Source: Sphingobacterium sp. CZ-2 | GTDB taxonomy: Bacteria > Bacteroidota > Bacteroidia > Sphingobacteriales > Sphingobacteriaceae | NCBI RefSeq assembly: GCF_004526235.1 | Contig: NZ_CP038159.1 | Coordinates: 1,736,001-1,800,000, forward strand | Direction: 5' to 3' | DNA: 64,000 nucleotides | Shown: positions 43,621 through 51,446 of the stretch, one piece after another | Position numbering within the stretch: the first letter of the stretch is position 1 | Layout: every line of letters starts with the position of its first letter | Notes under the pieces: generated by a model | Databases searched by the model: none | Told to the model about the DNA's origin: nothing | Seen by the model: the letters and a program-made list of their open reading frames with translations, nothing else | Made by a program: the position numbers and the translations under genes

Positions 43621-45108
43621 CTAAAAGAAAATATTATAGCCGATGGAAAGCTTGCCGTAAGGATATTCCCTGTTGAAATCGGGATACTGCTGATCCCGGA
43701 AATGCCCCTGAAGGTTAAAATAACCCGAACTTAGGTTGATGGACCAACGTTTATATAACCGTAGGCTGCCTTCCACATTCAAGCCATGGAGCACATAATA
43801 AGAGTCTGTTCCGGAGATGGTAAAGAACACCCCACCGTTATAATCTGCACTCAGCAGAAAGGTGTTCAACAGCATCAGTTCGCCCTTGAAACGATAAGAA
43901 GCCCCCGGACCGTAATTGTAGTTCCGGCTGGCACCATAAAGCAGGTAAGGATCCGGCACTGCGGCTAGCACCACTGCCCCTGCCCCCACACTCAGATTCA
44001 ACCGGTTTCCTTTCTTATATCGGAATTCGGATAGCCAATTGTAGTTCAGACTTTGCGCCCCGTAGAAAAAGGCATCGTTATTATAAAAATCATAATGCGC
44101 GTTCAATGTGCCGTAATGGTTTCCACGTTGGGATTTGAAAAATTTGGCTCCGTACAATAAAGCATGAACATTCACGGCATTGATAAAGGAACTATCCCCA
44201 TTTCCCAACTCCAGGTTTACGCTGAACTGGTCAAATGGTCTTTTGTAATTATGATCACCGTTGCTGTATTTAAACCGTAGCCTCCCATAAAAAGCATTCT
44301 TGCCCTTGCTCAGGAAATCCCCGTCTTTGGCATCAAAACGACGGATCCCGGCGTCGACTTCGGCAGATATGATGGAGGAATCCACCACGAAATAATCATC
44401 CACCTTCTTTCCCCATTTACCATCCAACCACCTGTTCAAACCGCTGACCGGGTTGACCAAAGTCGCCACGATTTCATTGCCTATACGATTATGCCCATTT
44501 CTACTTCTTGCCAGAATGTTTCTGGAAACCCGATGCATCATTTCCCCGAGGAGAATCCCACCAAAGGTAGTGTTCACCAGGTCGTTGATGGATGGATGTT
44601 GGGTCTCCCCTGCAGTTTCCCAGATGTAGGATCCCGCAACAGTGGCCAAACTGGATTGGTAAAAGTTATAGCCGTTGCTCCTAAACGCATTGAAATAGAT
44701 CTGCCCATGAAAGGGGTGATCGATCTGGTTGGTGGTGAATTGGTTATCATCCCAGTCCCAGGCACTTAAGCGTTGATGATCCAGGAAGTTCTGAAAGCTG
44801 ATATAGGAATACGGATCTTTGGTAATGAAACGGTTGAAGGAGGCTGGAAAAGCCTGTGCCAGGAACCACTCCGTACCTGCCCGCCAGAATTTCTTTTCCC
44901 GAACGGGGTTCAGGGGTGTTTTTATGCTGTCTTTCCAATTGACGATCGGTTTAAGATCGATCGTTAGGGAATCTTTATGAATCTTTAAGGAATCGGATCT
45001 GAGGGAATCTAATTGTGCATTTGCCTGACCAATAGAAAGGAAAAGAAAGCTTATTACGAGGAAGATGAAATTCTTTGTCTGCAAGGGAATTGAATTATAT
45101 GCCGACAA
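43621..45108 (-). CDS. DUF3943 domain outer membrane-type protein
   Basis: The 495-residue protein has a signal segment (FIFLVISFLFLSIGQANAQ). A Ser/Lys/Asp-rich spacer leads to a DUF3943-like core containing HPFHGQIYFNAFRSNGYNFY and WETAGETQHPSINDLVNTTFGG. The rest alternates aromatic strands as in a beta-barrel. Function is unknown; the family is found in Bacteroidota and Proteobacteria. Only TTG codons are available as starts (45108, or 45084, which places the start directly at the signal peptide). Confidence 0.82.
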   Translation of the reverse strand: MSAYNSIPLQTKNFIFLVISFLFLSIGQANAQLDSLRSDSLKIHKDSLTIDLKPIVNWKDSIKTPLNPVREKKFWRAGTEWFLAQAFPASFNRFITKDPYSYISFQNFLDHQRLSAWDWDDNQFTTNQIDHPFHGQIYFNAFRSNGYNFYQSSLATVAGSYIWETAGETQHPSINDLVNTTFGGILLGEMMHRVSRNILARSRNGHNRIGNEIVATLVNPVSGLNRWLDGKWGKKVDDYFVVDSSIISAEVDAGIRRFDAKDGDFLSKGKNAFYGRLRFKYSNGDHNYKRPFDQFSVNLELGNGDSSFINAVNVHALLYGAKFFKSQRGNHYGTLNAHYDFYNNDAFFYGAQSLNYNWLSEFRYKKGNRLNLSVGAGAVVLAAVPDPYLLYGASRNYNYGPGASYRFKGELMLLNTFLLSADYNGGVFFTISGTDSYYVLHGLNVEGSLRLYKRWSINLSSGYFNLQGHFRDQQYPDFNREYPYGKLSIGYNIFF

Positions 45109-45166
45109 AATTAGGCTTTACTTTTGGAAACAGAAAAACCTTGTTCTGATACTTAGGTTAAAACTG

Positions 45167-45197
45167 TTTGCGGTTTTAAGGGTTTTAATTATATTTA
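45167..45197 (+). promoter_or_regulatory. Predicted promoter of the 45222 gene
   Basis: TTTG at 45167-45170, a 19-bp spacer and TATATTTA at 45190-45197 (one base off TAnnTTTG) lie 24 bp before the ATG. Confidence 0.5.
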
Positions 45198-45221
45198 GTT
45201 GATAATCAAAAACAAAGCGTT

Positions 45222-45935
45222 ATGAAAAGAATCTATGCAATTATGATGATCCTGTTGTTTTCTGTGACAGCTTTTGCACAGGGAGAGATACAAATGAATG
45301 GGGCATTTCATCGGAAGGATGGAAATGTTAACCACCTTTGGCTTTTGAGTGATGGATATTCTTCGTATATCACATATGAGGATAATAAGTATTTGGGGAC
45401 TTGGGGCGGTCCATTTACCATGAAAGCAGATGGGATTGAAGTGAAGGTGGAATATAATGATCTGAAGCCGGAGGAGATTGGGACGGTTAAAAAGACAAAT
45501 GCCGTATGGAAGCCGAAGTTTTTGGAAATGGGATCGGTGAAGATGGATAGGATGAATTTAGGGAAACAAGACCTGGATGGATTATGGCGGATTACTGGTA
45601 GGAAGCAGGGCGATAAGGTTTCGGAAATTCCGGTTGGGGATAGGAAGACGATCAAGATCTTGGTGGATGGTTATTTTCAATGGATAGCGATTAATCCAGC
45701 GGAGAAAGGTTTTTATGGTACTGGTGGTGGAAAGTATGTGTTTAAGGATGGGAAATATACGGAGGAGATTTTGTTTTTTTCCAGGGATAATTCAAGGGTT
45801 GGCGCGAAGTTGGGTTTTGATGGGAAAGTGGAAGGAAATAACTGGAACCATAGTGGGCTGAGTTCGAAAGGGGATCCGATTTTTGAGGTTTGGAGTAGGG
45901 ATAAGACGCAGTATGGGATAGAATTGAGGAAGTAA
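45222..45935 (+). CDS. Secreted protein of unknown function
   Basis: The 237-residue product has a clear signal peptide (MKRIYAIMMILLFSVTAFAQ). Two similar beta-rich halves follow, roughly 25-110 and 118-230 (compare GTWGGPFTMKADGIEV with GTGGGKYVFKDGKYTEEI). The pattern suggests a lipocalin-like or duplicated beta-barrel fold. I recall Bacteroidota homologues annotated only as membrane or secreted protein. No catalytic motif is seen. It is flanked downstream by a palindromic repeat and converges on cysM. Confidence 0.75.
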   Translation: MKRIYAIMMILLFSVTAFAQGEIQMNGAFHRKDGNVNHLWLLSDGYSSYITYEDNKYLGTWGGPFTMKADGIEVKVEYNDLKPEEIGTVKKTNAVWKPKFLEMGSVKMDRMNLGKQDLDGLWRITGRKQGDKVSEIPVGDRKTIKILVDGYFQWIAINPAEKGFYGTGGGKYVFKDGKYTEEILFFSRDNSRVGAKLGFDGKVEGNNWNHSGLSSKGDPIFEVWSRDKTQYGIELRK

Positions 45936-45944
45936 AGGGGTTAG

Positions 45945-45989
45945 CGGCCGAAAGGCCGTTGGCATGGAGCGGTAGCACGAAAGGCCGTT
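45945..45989. repeat. GNRA-type hairpin and short direct repeat
   Basis: CGGCC-GAAA-GGCCG (45945-45958) is a perfect 5-bp stem with a GAAA tetraloop. CGAAAGGCCGTT occurs at 45949-45960 and again at 45978-45989. It stands between the 45222 gene and palindrome locus G and is distinct from both. Confidence 0.6.
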
Positions 45990-46002
45990 AAGCAAGCCCC
46001 CC

Positions 46003-46216
46003 GCGTCATTGCGAGGAGGCACGACGAAGCAATCTTTCGAGTCGTGTCATCCTGAGCAGCGTCGAAGGATCTGTACAGGTACCAAATGTAGATCCTTCGA
46101 CTTCGCTCAGGATGACATGGGTTGAAAGATTGCTTCGTTCCTCGCAATGACGTAGGCCTCGCAATGACGCATGGCTCAATGACGCATGGGCCAACGACGT
46201 AGGTCTCGCAATGACG
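46003..46216. repeat. Composite palindromic repeat, locus G
   Basis: An outer arm starts at 46003. Inner hairpins lie at 46049-46070 and 46092-46113 (both CCT/AGG, so here the two inner arms also match each other). The inverted outer arm ends near 46152, followed by arm-end fragments (CGCAATGACG and variants) to 46216. It lies between the convergent 45222 gene and cysM. Confidence 0.92.
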
Positions 46217-46219
46217 TTT

Positions 46220-47092
46220 TTACCCGAACAAATCCGAGCTCAAATACCTATCCCCTCTATCACAAACAATAAAAACAATTACCCCTTCCTCAATCTCATT
46301 CGCTACCTTCAATGCAGCATGAAAAGCTCCACCGGAGCTCATACCCGCAAATACCCCTTCTTTCCTTGCCAGTTCCCTGGCCTTCTGCGTAGCATCCTCC
46401 TGCGAAATATCAATCACCCTATCCACCCTACTCGCGTCAAAAATCTTCGGCAGATAAGCCTCTGGCCAACGCCTGATCCCAGGAATACTAGCCTCTTCCG
46501 TAGGCTGACAACCCACAATCTGCACCTCCGGATTCTTCTCTTTCAAAAACATCGAACAACCCATGATAGTCCCCGTTGTTCCCATTGCACTCACAAAATG
46601 GGTAATCCCCCCATTGGTATCCCGCCAGATCTCCGGCCCAGTTGTCTTAATATGCGCTTCATAATTATCCGGATTAGCGAACTGGTTCAAAATCACATAC
46701 TCCCCTGTTGCCGCCTTTTCTTCCGCATAATCCCTACAGATCTCCATCGTCTCCAGCAAAGTCACCTTTGCACCAAATGCTTCCATGGTCAAGGTTCTTT
46801 CCCTGGTCGATGTCGAAGGCATCACCAGTTCCATCTCCAGTCCATACATACTCGCAATCATCGCCAAGGCAATACCGGTATTTCCGCTGGTGGCCTCGAT
46901 CAATTTACTATCCTTTGTAATGGTTCCCCGCTCCAGGCCAGAACGGATCATGTTCAATGCCGCGCGATCCTTCACCGATCCACCGGGATTATTCCCTTCC
47001 AGTTTAGCAAAGATCTTTACTTTTGGGTTGTCATGGAATCTCGTGATCTCCACTAATGGCGTATTTCCTATCGTCTCTATTATTCCTGCCAT
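46220..47092 (-). CDS. cysM: Cysteine synthase CysM
   Basis: PLP enzyme that makes cysteine from O-acetylserine and sulfide or thiosulfate. The 290-residue product has the PLP lysine K41 (GGSVKDRAAL), the substrate loop ATSGNTGIAL and the glycine-rich phosphate loop SAMGTTGTIMG. Length and the EEASIPGIRRWPEAYLP stretch fit CysM better than CysK. The serine acetyltransferase gene lies 17 bp upstream on the same strand, so the two form a cysteine operon. Confidence 0.95.
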   Translation of the reverse strand: MAGIIETIGNTPLVEITRFHDNPKVKIFAKLEGNNPGGSVKDRAALNMIRSGLERGTITKDSKLIEATSGNTGIALAMIASMYGLEMELVMPSTSTRERTLTMEAFGAKVTLLETMEICRDYAEEKAATGEYVILNQFANPDNYEAHIKTTGPEIWRDTNGGITHFVSAMGTTGTIMGCSMFLKEKNPEVQIVGCQPTEEASIPGIRRWPEAYLPKIFDASRVDRVIDISQEDATQKARELARKEGVFAGMSSGGAFHAALKVANEIEEGVIVFIVCDRGDRYLSSDLFG

Positions 47093-47109
47093 GCTATTTA
47101 CGTTTAGTA

Positions 47110-47919
47110 TTATTTGATGGGTTTACTGTCTATAAATTTTGAATTTGCCTGATGATATACTGTGGTATACGGATCAATACTTGCTGTGAGCCATACATTA
47201 CCACCGATGACCGAGTGATGCCCAACAACGGTCTCACCACCTAGAATGGTCGCTCCTGCATAGATGATCACATGATCTTCAATGATCGGATGCCTTTGTG
47301 TATTGGCCAGGTTCTTCTCCACACTCAAGGCACCAAGGGTAACCCCTTGATATAACTTGACGTGCTTACCAATAACCGTGGTCTCCCCAATAACGATTCC
47401 CGTTCCATGATCGATATGCAGGTACTCATCTATTTTAGCCCCAGGATGGATATCAATCCCAGTTTTGGAATGGGCATGTTCCGTCAGGATCCTTGGGATC
47501 AAAGGGATCTCCTGTTTATGGAGTTCATGTGCCAAACGGTAGATCGCAATAGCAAAAAACCCGGGATACGTACGGATTACCTCATTCAGGCTTTTGGCAG
47601 CCGGGTCGCCGTCCATGATCGATTGTGCATCGGTCAGCATGGTTTCATACACATGCGGCAATTGCTCAAAAAACTCTTGGGAAATCCTTTTGATATCGCA
47701 GGTTCCACAAGCCTTCGTCTTCAACAGGAGTTCATAAAGATCGAGTTCAGACTGTTTGAATGCTTCTTCTACATCTTTTACGGCCGAAAAGTTGCTGGAA
47801 CTACGTTCGGGGAACAACAGATGCAGCAGTGCAATGGCCCATTGGCCTATTCTTTTGTTACTTGGCATATCCTGAACAGCTTGCTGTTTTTGAAAGATAT
47901 GTTGGTAAAATTCTTGCAT
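47110..47919 (-). CDS. cysE: Serine O-acetyltransferase
   Basis: It acetylates serine with acetyl-CoA, the first step of cysteine synthesis. The start is ATG 47917-47919 (MQEFYQHIFQ); the frame is open for 32 more codons that read through the previous gene's 3' end. The N-terminal helical domain is followed by the left-handed hexapeptide beta-helix: HPGAKIDEYLHIDHGTGIVI, then GETTVIGKHVKLYQGVTLGA. HPIIEDHVIIYAGATILGGE contains the usual loop. It is paired with cysM directly downstream. Confidence 0.95.
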   Translation of the reverse strand: MQEFYQHIFQKQQAVQDMPSNKRIGQWAIALLHLLFPERSSSNFSAVKDVEEAFKQSELDLYELLLKTKACGTCDIKRISQEFFEQLPHVYETMLTDAQSIMDGDPAAKSLNEVIRTYPGFFAIAIYRLAHELHKQEIPLIPRILTEHAHSKTGIDIHPGAKIDEYLHIDHGTGIVIGETTVIGKHVKLYQGVTLGALSVEKNLANTQRHPIIEDHVIIYAGATILGGETVVGHHSVIGGNVWLTASIDPYTTVYHQANSKFIDSKPIK

Positions 47920-47933
47920 AAAAAAAATTGGGT

Positions 47934-48320
47934 TTAGGAGTAAACAAGTTTTTCCATCAGTTCCTGATGGGTTTCTGCGGCATCGAGACAAAAACCGGGA
48001 TGCACAGCAGAACATTGGATGAGGGTACTACGTTTAGCCGTTATCCAGCGGAATCTTTCCGTCTGATCCAACATCGCCAAGGCTCCCCCCTCCTTATTTC
48101 CTTTACAGATATGCTGTATACTTTTTAGATGGGCATAGATTTGTTCAAAATCTATTTCTTTGTGCAATAGCCTACATCGTTCTTCATCGATATGGAACAA
48201 CAATTTGGCATATTTCTGCTTTCGACAGTACAACAGCACACCGATATTGACGAACTCTTCACGTTCTACTCGAGGTACCAAACGTACCACGGCATATTCA
48301 TATAAGGTCCTATCTTGCAT
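47934..48320 (-). CDS. DUF3037 domain protein, partner of HipA-like kinase
   Basis: The 128-residue product has the DUF3037 signature: YEYAVVRLVPRVEREEFVNI, then GVLLYCRKQKYAKLLF. The middle has AHLKSIQHICKGNKEGG and an RFRWITAKRSTLIQCS motif. Its start overlaps the HipA-like kinase gene by 11 bp. The two genes are a recurrent pair in bacteria. The biochemical role of DUF3037 is not established to my knowledge. Confidence 0.9.
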   Translation of the reverse strand: MQDRTLYEYAVVRLVPRVEREEFVNIGVLLYCRKQKYAKLLFHIDEERCRLLHKEIDFEQIYAHLKSIQHICKGNKEGGALAMLDQTERFRWITAKRSTLIQCSAVHPGFCLDAAETHQELMEKLVYS

Positions 48321-49107
48321 GCTGGATCTGGTTTACGAAGACAGCGGAAGCCGCTGCTCTCCGGGTTAAAAACTCCACATAGACCTCTCGAACATCATCA
48401 GCGGACAGTCCTCGAACCTCGTCGATCAACCATTCATCAGGAATGGCATCCAAAATAGGTTGTATATTTTCTCTGGTAAAAAGTGATGTATAGTTTGCAT
48501 CCACCTGATCCACCTCCGAAGCATAGTTGAGGAGAACATGATCTTTGATCTGTACAAAAGGTTTTTCGATATGATCTTCCCAGTTATCCCAGCTGTGATG
48601 GAAATACAGGGCAGCCCCATGGTCTATCAGCCATAGCTCCTGATGCCAGACCAGCATGTTGGTATTCTTGACTGTACGGTCTACGTTCATTAATAAGGCA
48701 TCCAACCAGACTATCTTGGAAGCTTCTTCGGCACTGATCTGATCCGCATTGGCATCAAAGGTAATGGCGCCATTCAGGAAGCTCACGCCAAGGTTCTTTC
48801 CTACCGAAAATTTCAAAAGGTCCTGGATCTCTTCATCCGGCTCCGTTCTTCCAAAGCCTTCATCCAAACAGGCATACACCATTTCAGGCACGCGAAGACC
48901 CAGGAACCTCGCCAATTCGCCTCCGATAAATTCGGCCACTAAGGCTTTTTTTCCCTGTCCCGCGCCACGAAACTTGATCACATAACTGAATCCATCATCG
49001 GCATCCACCAACCCCGGCAAGGATCCACCTTCCCTAAAAGGCTGAATGTATCGGATGATATTGACCTCCCGTATCTCTGGTTTTTTCATATTAAGCGGAT
49101 GTTTCAT
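48310..49107 (-). CDS. HipA-like kinase
   Basis: The 265-residue protein has a compact HipA-type kinase fold without the N-terminal HipA subdomain. The ATP-binding lysine region is YVIKFRGAGQGKKALVAEFI. The catalytic loop NVDRTVKNTN has its aspartate at 137 and asparagines beyond it (numbered from the second Met). The metal-binding motif is IDHGAAL with D156. These residues look intact, so kinase activity is plausible. Two ATG starts are possible (49107 and 49089). There is no HipB-type gene; the partner is DUF3037. Confidence 0.88.
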   Translation of the reverse strand: MKHPLNMKKPEIREVNIIRYIQPFREGGSLPGLVDADDGFSYVIKFRGAGQGKKALVAEFIGGELARFLGLRVPEMVYACLDEGFGRTEPDEEIQDLLKFSVGKNLGVSFLNGAITFDANADQISAEEASKIVWLDALLMNVDRTVKNTNMLVWHQELWLIDHGAALYFHHSWDNWEDHIEKPFVQIKDHVLLNYASEVDQVDANYTSLFTRENIQPILDAIPDEWLIDEVRGLSADDVREVYVEFLTRRAAASAVFVNQIQHAR

Positions 49108-49140
49108 ATCCCAAAGGTAAGGGATTTAGTATATTCTAAC

Positions 49141-49148
49141 TATATTTG
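49141..49148 (+). promoter_or_regulatory. Predicted promoter of the DUF1599-DoxX-aroK-GDPD operon, -7 element
   Basis: TATATTTG matches TAnnTTTG and lies 25 bp before the ATG of the first gene. The -33 element is not obvious. Confidence 0.5.
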
Positions 49149-49173
49149 TGAAATTGAGCTATCAATAATTTTT

Positions 49174-49713
49174 ATGAACACCACAACGGAATACAATCAT
49201 ATTATCCATCACTGTCAGGAATTATTTTTAAAAAAAACCAAGGATTATGGTACTGCCTGGCGTATCATGCGTCCTTCATCCATAACCGATCAGATCTTTA
49301 TCAAAGCCCAACGCATCCGTACCTTGGAGGTGAAAAAAGTTTCCAAAGTTGGTGAAGGGATCATCGATGAATACATCGGGATCGTGAATTATTGTCTTAT
49401 TGCCTTAATGCAGTTGGAACTGACCGATGAAGACCCGATGGAGCTTCCGGTGGAGGAAGTTGCCAGCAAGTACCAGGAGAAAGTGACGGAAACCAGGGAC
49501 CTGATGCTGGCGAAGAACCATGATTATGGAGAAGCTTGGCGTGATATGCGGGTTTCGTCCTTGACCGACCTGATTCTGATGAAATTACAACGTGTCAAAC
49601 AGATCGAAGACAACAATGGACAGACCCTTGTTTCGGAAGGCTTGGCAGCCAATTATCAAGATATGTTAAACTACGCCGTATTCGCTTTAATCAAACTCGG
49701 ATTGGCCAAATAA
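49174..49713 (+). CDS. DUF1599 domain protein with duplicated unit
   Basis: I start at ATG 49174 (MNTTTEYNHIIHHC), as the -7 box lies within the upstream open frame. The 179-residue product has two copies of the DUF1599 unit. These are KKTKDYGTAWRIMRPSSITD with later FIKAQRIRTLE, and AKNHDYGEAWRDMRVSSLTD with LMKLQRVKQIE. The family is also called nucleotide modification associated domain 1. Its function is uncertain. It begins a four-gene operon with DoxX, aroK and GDPD genes. Confidence 0.88.
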   Translation: MNTTTEYNHIIHHCQELFLKKTKDYGTAWRIMRPSSITDQIFIKAQRIRTLEVKKVSKVGEGIIDEYIGIVNYCLIALMQLELTDEDPMELPVEEVASKYQEKVTETRDLMLAKNHDYGEAWRDMRVSSLTDLILMKLQRVKQIEDNNGQTLVSEGLAANYQDMLNYAVFALIKLGLAK

Positions 49714-49722
49714 CGATTTCAA

Positions 49723-50928
49723 ATGACTTTTACACAGCCCTACACGCAGAGCAAACATGCAAAACCAAATATCCTGTTATGGATTTCCCGCATCATTGTG
49801 GGTTTATTGTTTATTTTCTCCGGCTTGATCAAGGCCAATGACCCGATGGGTTTCGGGTATAAATTGCAGGAATATTTCCATGTGTTCAACATGAGTTTCC
49901 TCAATGATTACAGTTCCTGGATCGCTATTTTCCTATGTGCACTGGAAATCATCCTGGGTGGTCTGTTATTGATCGGTGTAGCCGGACGGAAAGTGGCTTG
50001 GGGATTGCTCCTACTGATTATTTTCTTCACATTCCTGACTTTTTATTCCGCCTATTCCGGTGCTGTAAAATCCTGTGGCTGTTTTGGTGATGCGATTCCA
50101 TTGACGCCGTGGCAATCTTTCTATAAAGACCTGGTGCTTTTGGCCCTGATCATCATCATCTTTATTTATAGAGGGCAGATCAAGCCAACGATCAAAAGTT
50201 TATTTACAAGGAACCTATTGACGCTTTTCATCATCATCGTTTCTTTTGGAATAGGGATTTTTACCTTGTACTATTTGCCGTTTGTGGATTTTCTTCCTTA
50301 CAAAGAAGGGAATAACATCCCAGAGCAGATGAAGATTCCTGAAGGTGCTGAACCGGATGTGTATGAGCATATCTATGAGATGAAAAACAAGACAACCAAT
50401 GAAACCAAAAAGGTAAACGATAAGGATTATATTGCTCAGAAAATGTGGGAGGATAAAAACTGGGAAATCGTTGGGGATCCAAAAACTACCTTGATCAAAA
50501 AAGGGTATGAGGTAAAAATTCCAGACTTGATCATCTCGGATATGGATGGCAATGACCTGACGGAAGAGATCATCAACAATCCTTATTACAATTTTATTGT
50601 TACCAGTACGAACGTTTCTAAAATGTCTCCTATAGACCTGAAAGCGTTGGATAAGATCAATAATACCATTCGTGATCTTTCGGAAGATTATAATATCCGC
50701 GCGATCTTGGCTACGGCATCATCCACCGATGAGGTCAATTACCTGAACGATCAAATGGATCTTGTTTTGGAGACCTTCTATGTGGATGCTGTTCCATTGA
50801 AAAGTATGGTTCGCTCCAATCCTGGGGTGATGTTGATGCTGAACGGTACGGTGATCAAAAAATGGTCGTCCATCAATTTCCCGAGCAAGGAAGAGATCAT
50901 CAAAAACTATTTAGATAAAGCCGAATAA
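49723..50928 (+). CDS. DoxX/MauE-family membrane protein with thioredoxin-like C-terminus (BT_3928 type)
   Basis: The first half has four membrane helices of the DoxX/MauE type (SRIIVGLLFIFSGLIKANDP; FLCALEIILGGLLLIGVAG), with a CGCFG motif after the third. A fifth helix follows (LLTLFIIIVSFGIGIFTLYY). The periplasmic or cytoplasmic C-terminal part (about 200-401) resembles a degenerate thioredoxin fold. The 401-residue form is typical of Bacteroidota. Function is unknown. It overlaps aroK by one base (TAATG). Confidence 0.85.
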   Translation: MTFTQPYTQSKHAKPNILLWISRIIVGLLFIFSGLIKANDPMGFGYKLQEYFHVFNMSFLNDYSSWIAIFLCALEIILGGLLLIGVAGRKVAWGLLLLIIFFTFLTFYSAYSGAVKSCGCFGDAIPLTPWQSFYKDLVLLALIIIIFIYRGQIKPTIKSLFTRNLLTLFIIIVSFGIGIFTLYYLPFVDFLPYKEGNNIPEQMKIPEGAEPDVYEHIYEMKNKTTNETKKVNDKDYIAQKMWEDKNWEIVGDPKTTLIKKGYEVKIPDLIISDMDGNDLTEEIINNPYYNFIVTSTNVSKMSPIDLKALDKINNTIRDLSEDYNIRAILATASSTDEVNYLNDQMDLVLETFYVDAVPLKSMVRSNPGVMLMLNGTVIKKWSSINFPSKEEIIKNYLDKAE

Positions 50929-51446
50929 TGAATAAACCAGTTTATCTTATTGGCTTTATGGGTAGTGGGAAAACCACTTGGGGGAAGAAACTGGCGAAAG
51001 CATTGGATGTTCCCTTTATCGATCTAGACCATGAACTGGTGGAAAAAATAGGGATGTCCATTCCTGAATATTTCAGCCTGCATGGGGAGGCTAAGTTTCG
51101 TTTATTGGAACAGGAAACCCTGCATGCCAGCCAAAACCGGGAAGGGATTATCTCGACAGGCGGCGGAACCCCCTGCTATTTCGACAATATGGATTGGCTG
51201 TTGGATAATGGGACTGTATTGTACTTAAAGCACAGCCCAAAATCCTTATGGAGTAGGCTGAGCAAATCGGATGTCCATAAACGTCCGGCATTAAAGGGGC
51301 TTCAAGGGGAAGACCTCTTACATTTTATCGAAGAAAAATTGGAAGAACGGGAACCGTTCTATAACCGCGCACATATACAGGTGGATCAGATCAATACCTC
51401 CTTGGAGGATCTGGTAGCCTTGGTAAAAAATTATGATCACCAATGA
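50928..51446 (+). CDS. aroK: Shikimate kinase
   Basis: It phosphorylates shikimate in the aromatic amino acid pathway. The 172-residue product has the P-loop GFMGSGKTTWGK (9-20), the shikimate-binding DLDHELVEKIG, the STGGGTPC motif, and an arginine-containing lid (SDVHKRPALKG). Start and stop overlap the neighbours (TAATG before, ATGA after), so translation is coupled with the DoxX and GDPD genes, though they have no obvious metabolic link. Confidence 0.96.
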   Translation: MNKPVYLIGFMGSGKTTWGKKLAKALDVPFIDLDHELVEKIGMSIPEYFSLHGEAKFRLLEQETLHASQNREGIISTGGGTPCYFDNMDWLLDNGTVLYLKHSPKSLWSRLSKSDVHKRPALKGLQGEDLLHFIEEKLEEREPFYNRAHIQVDQINTSLEDLVALVKNYDHQ

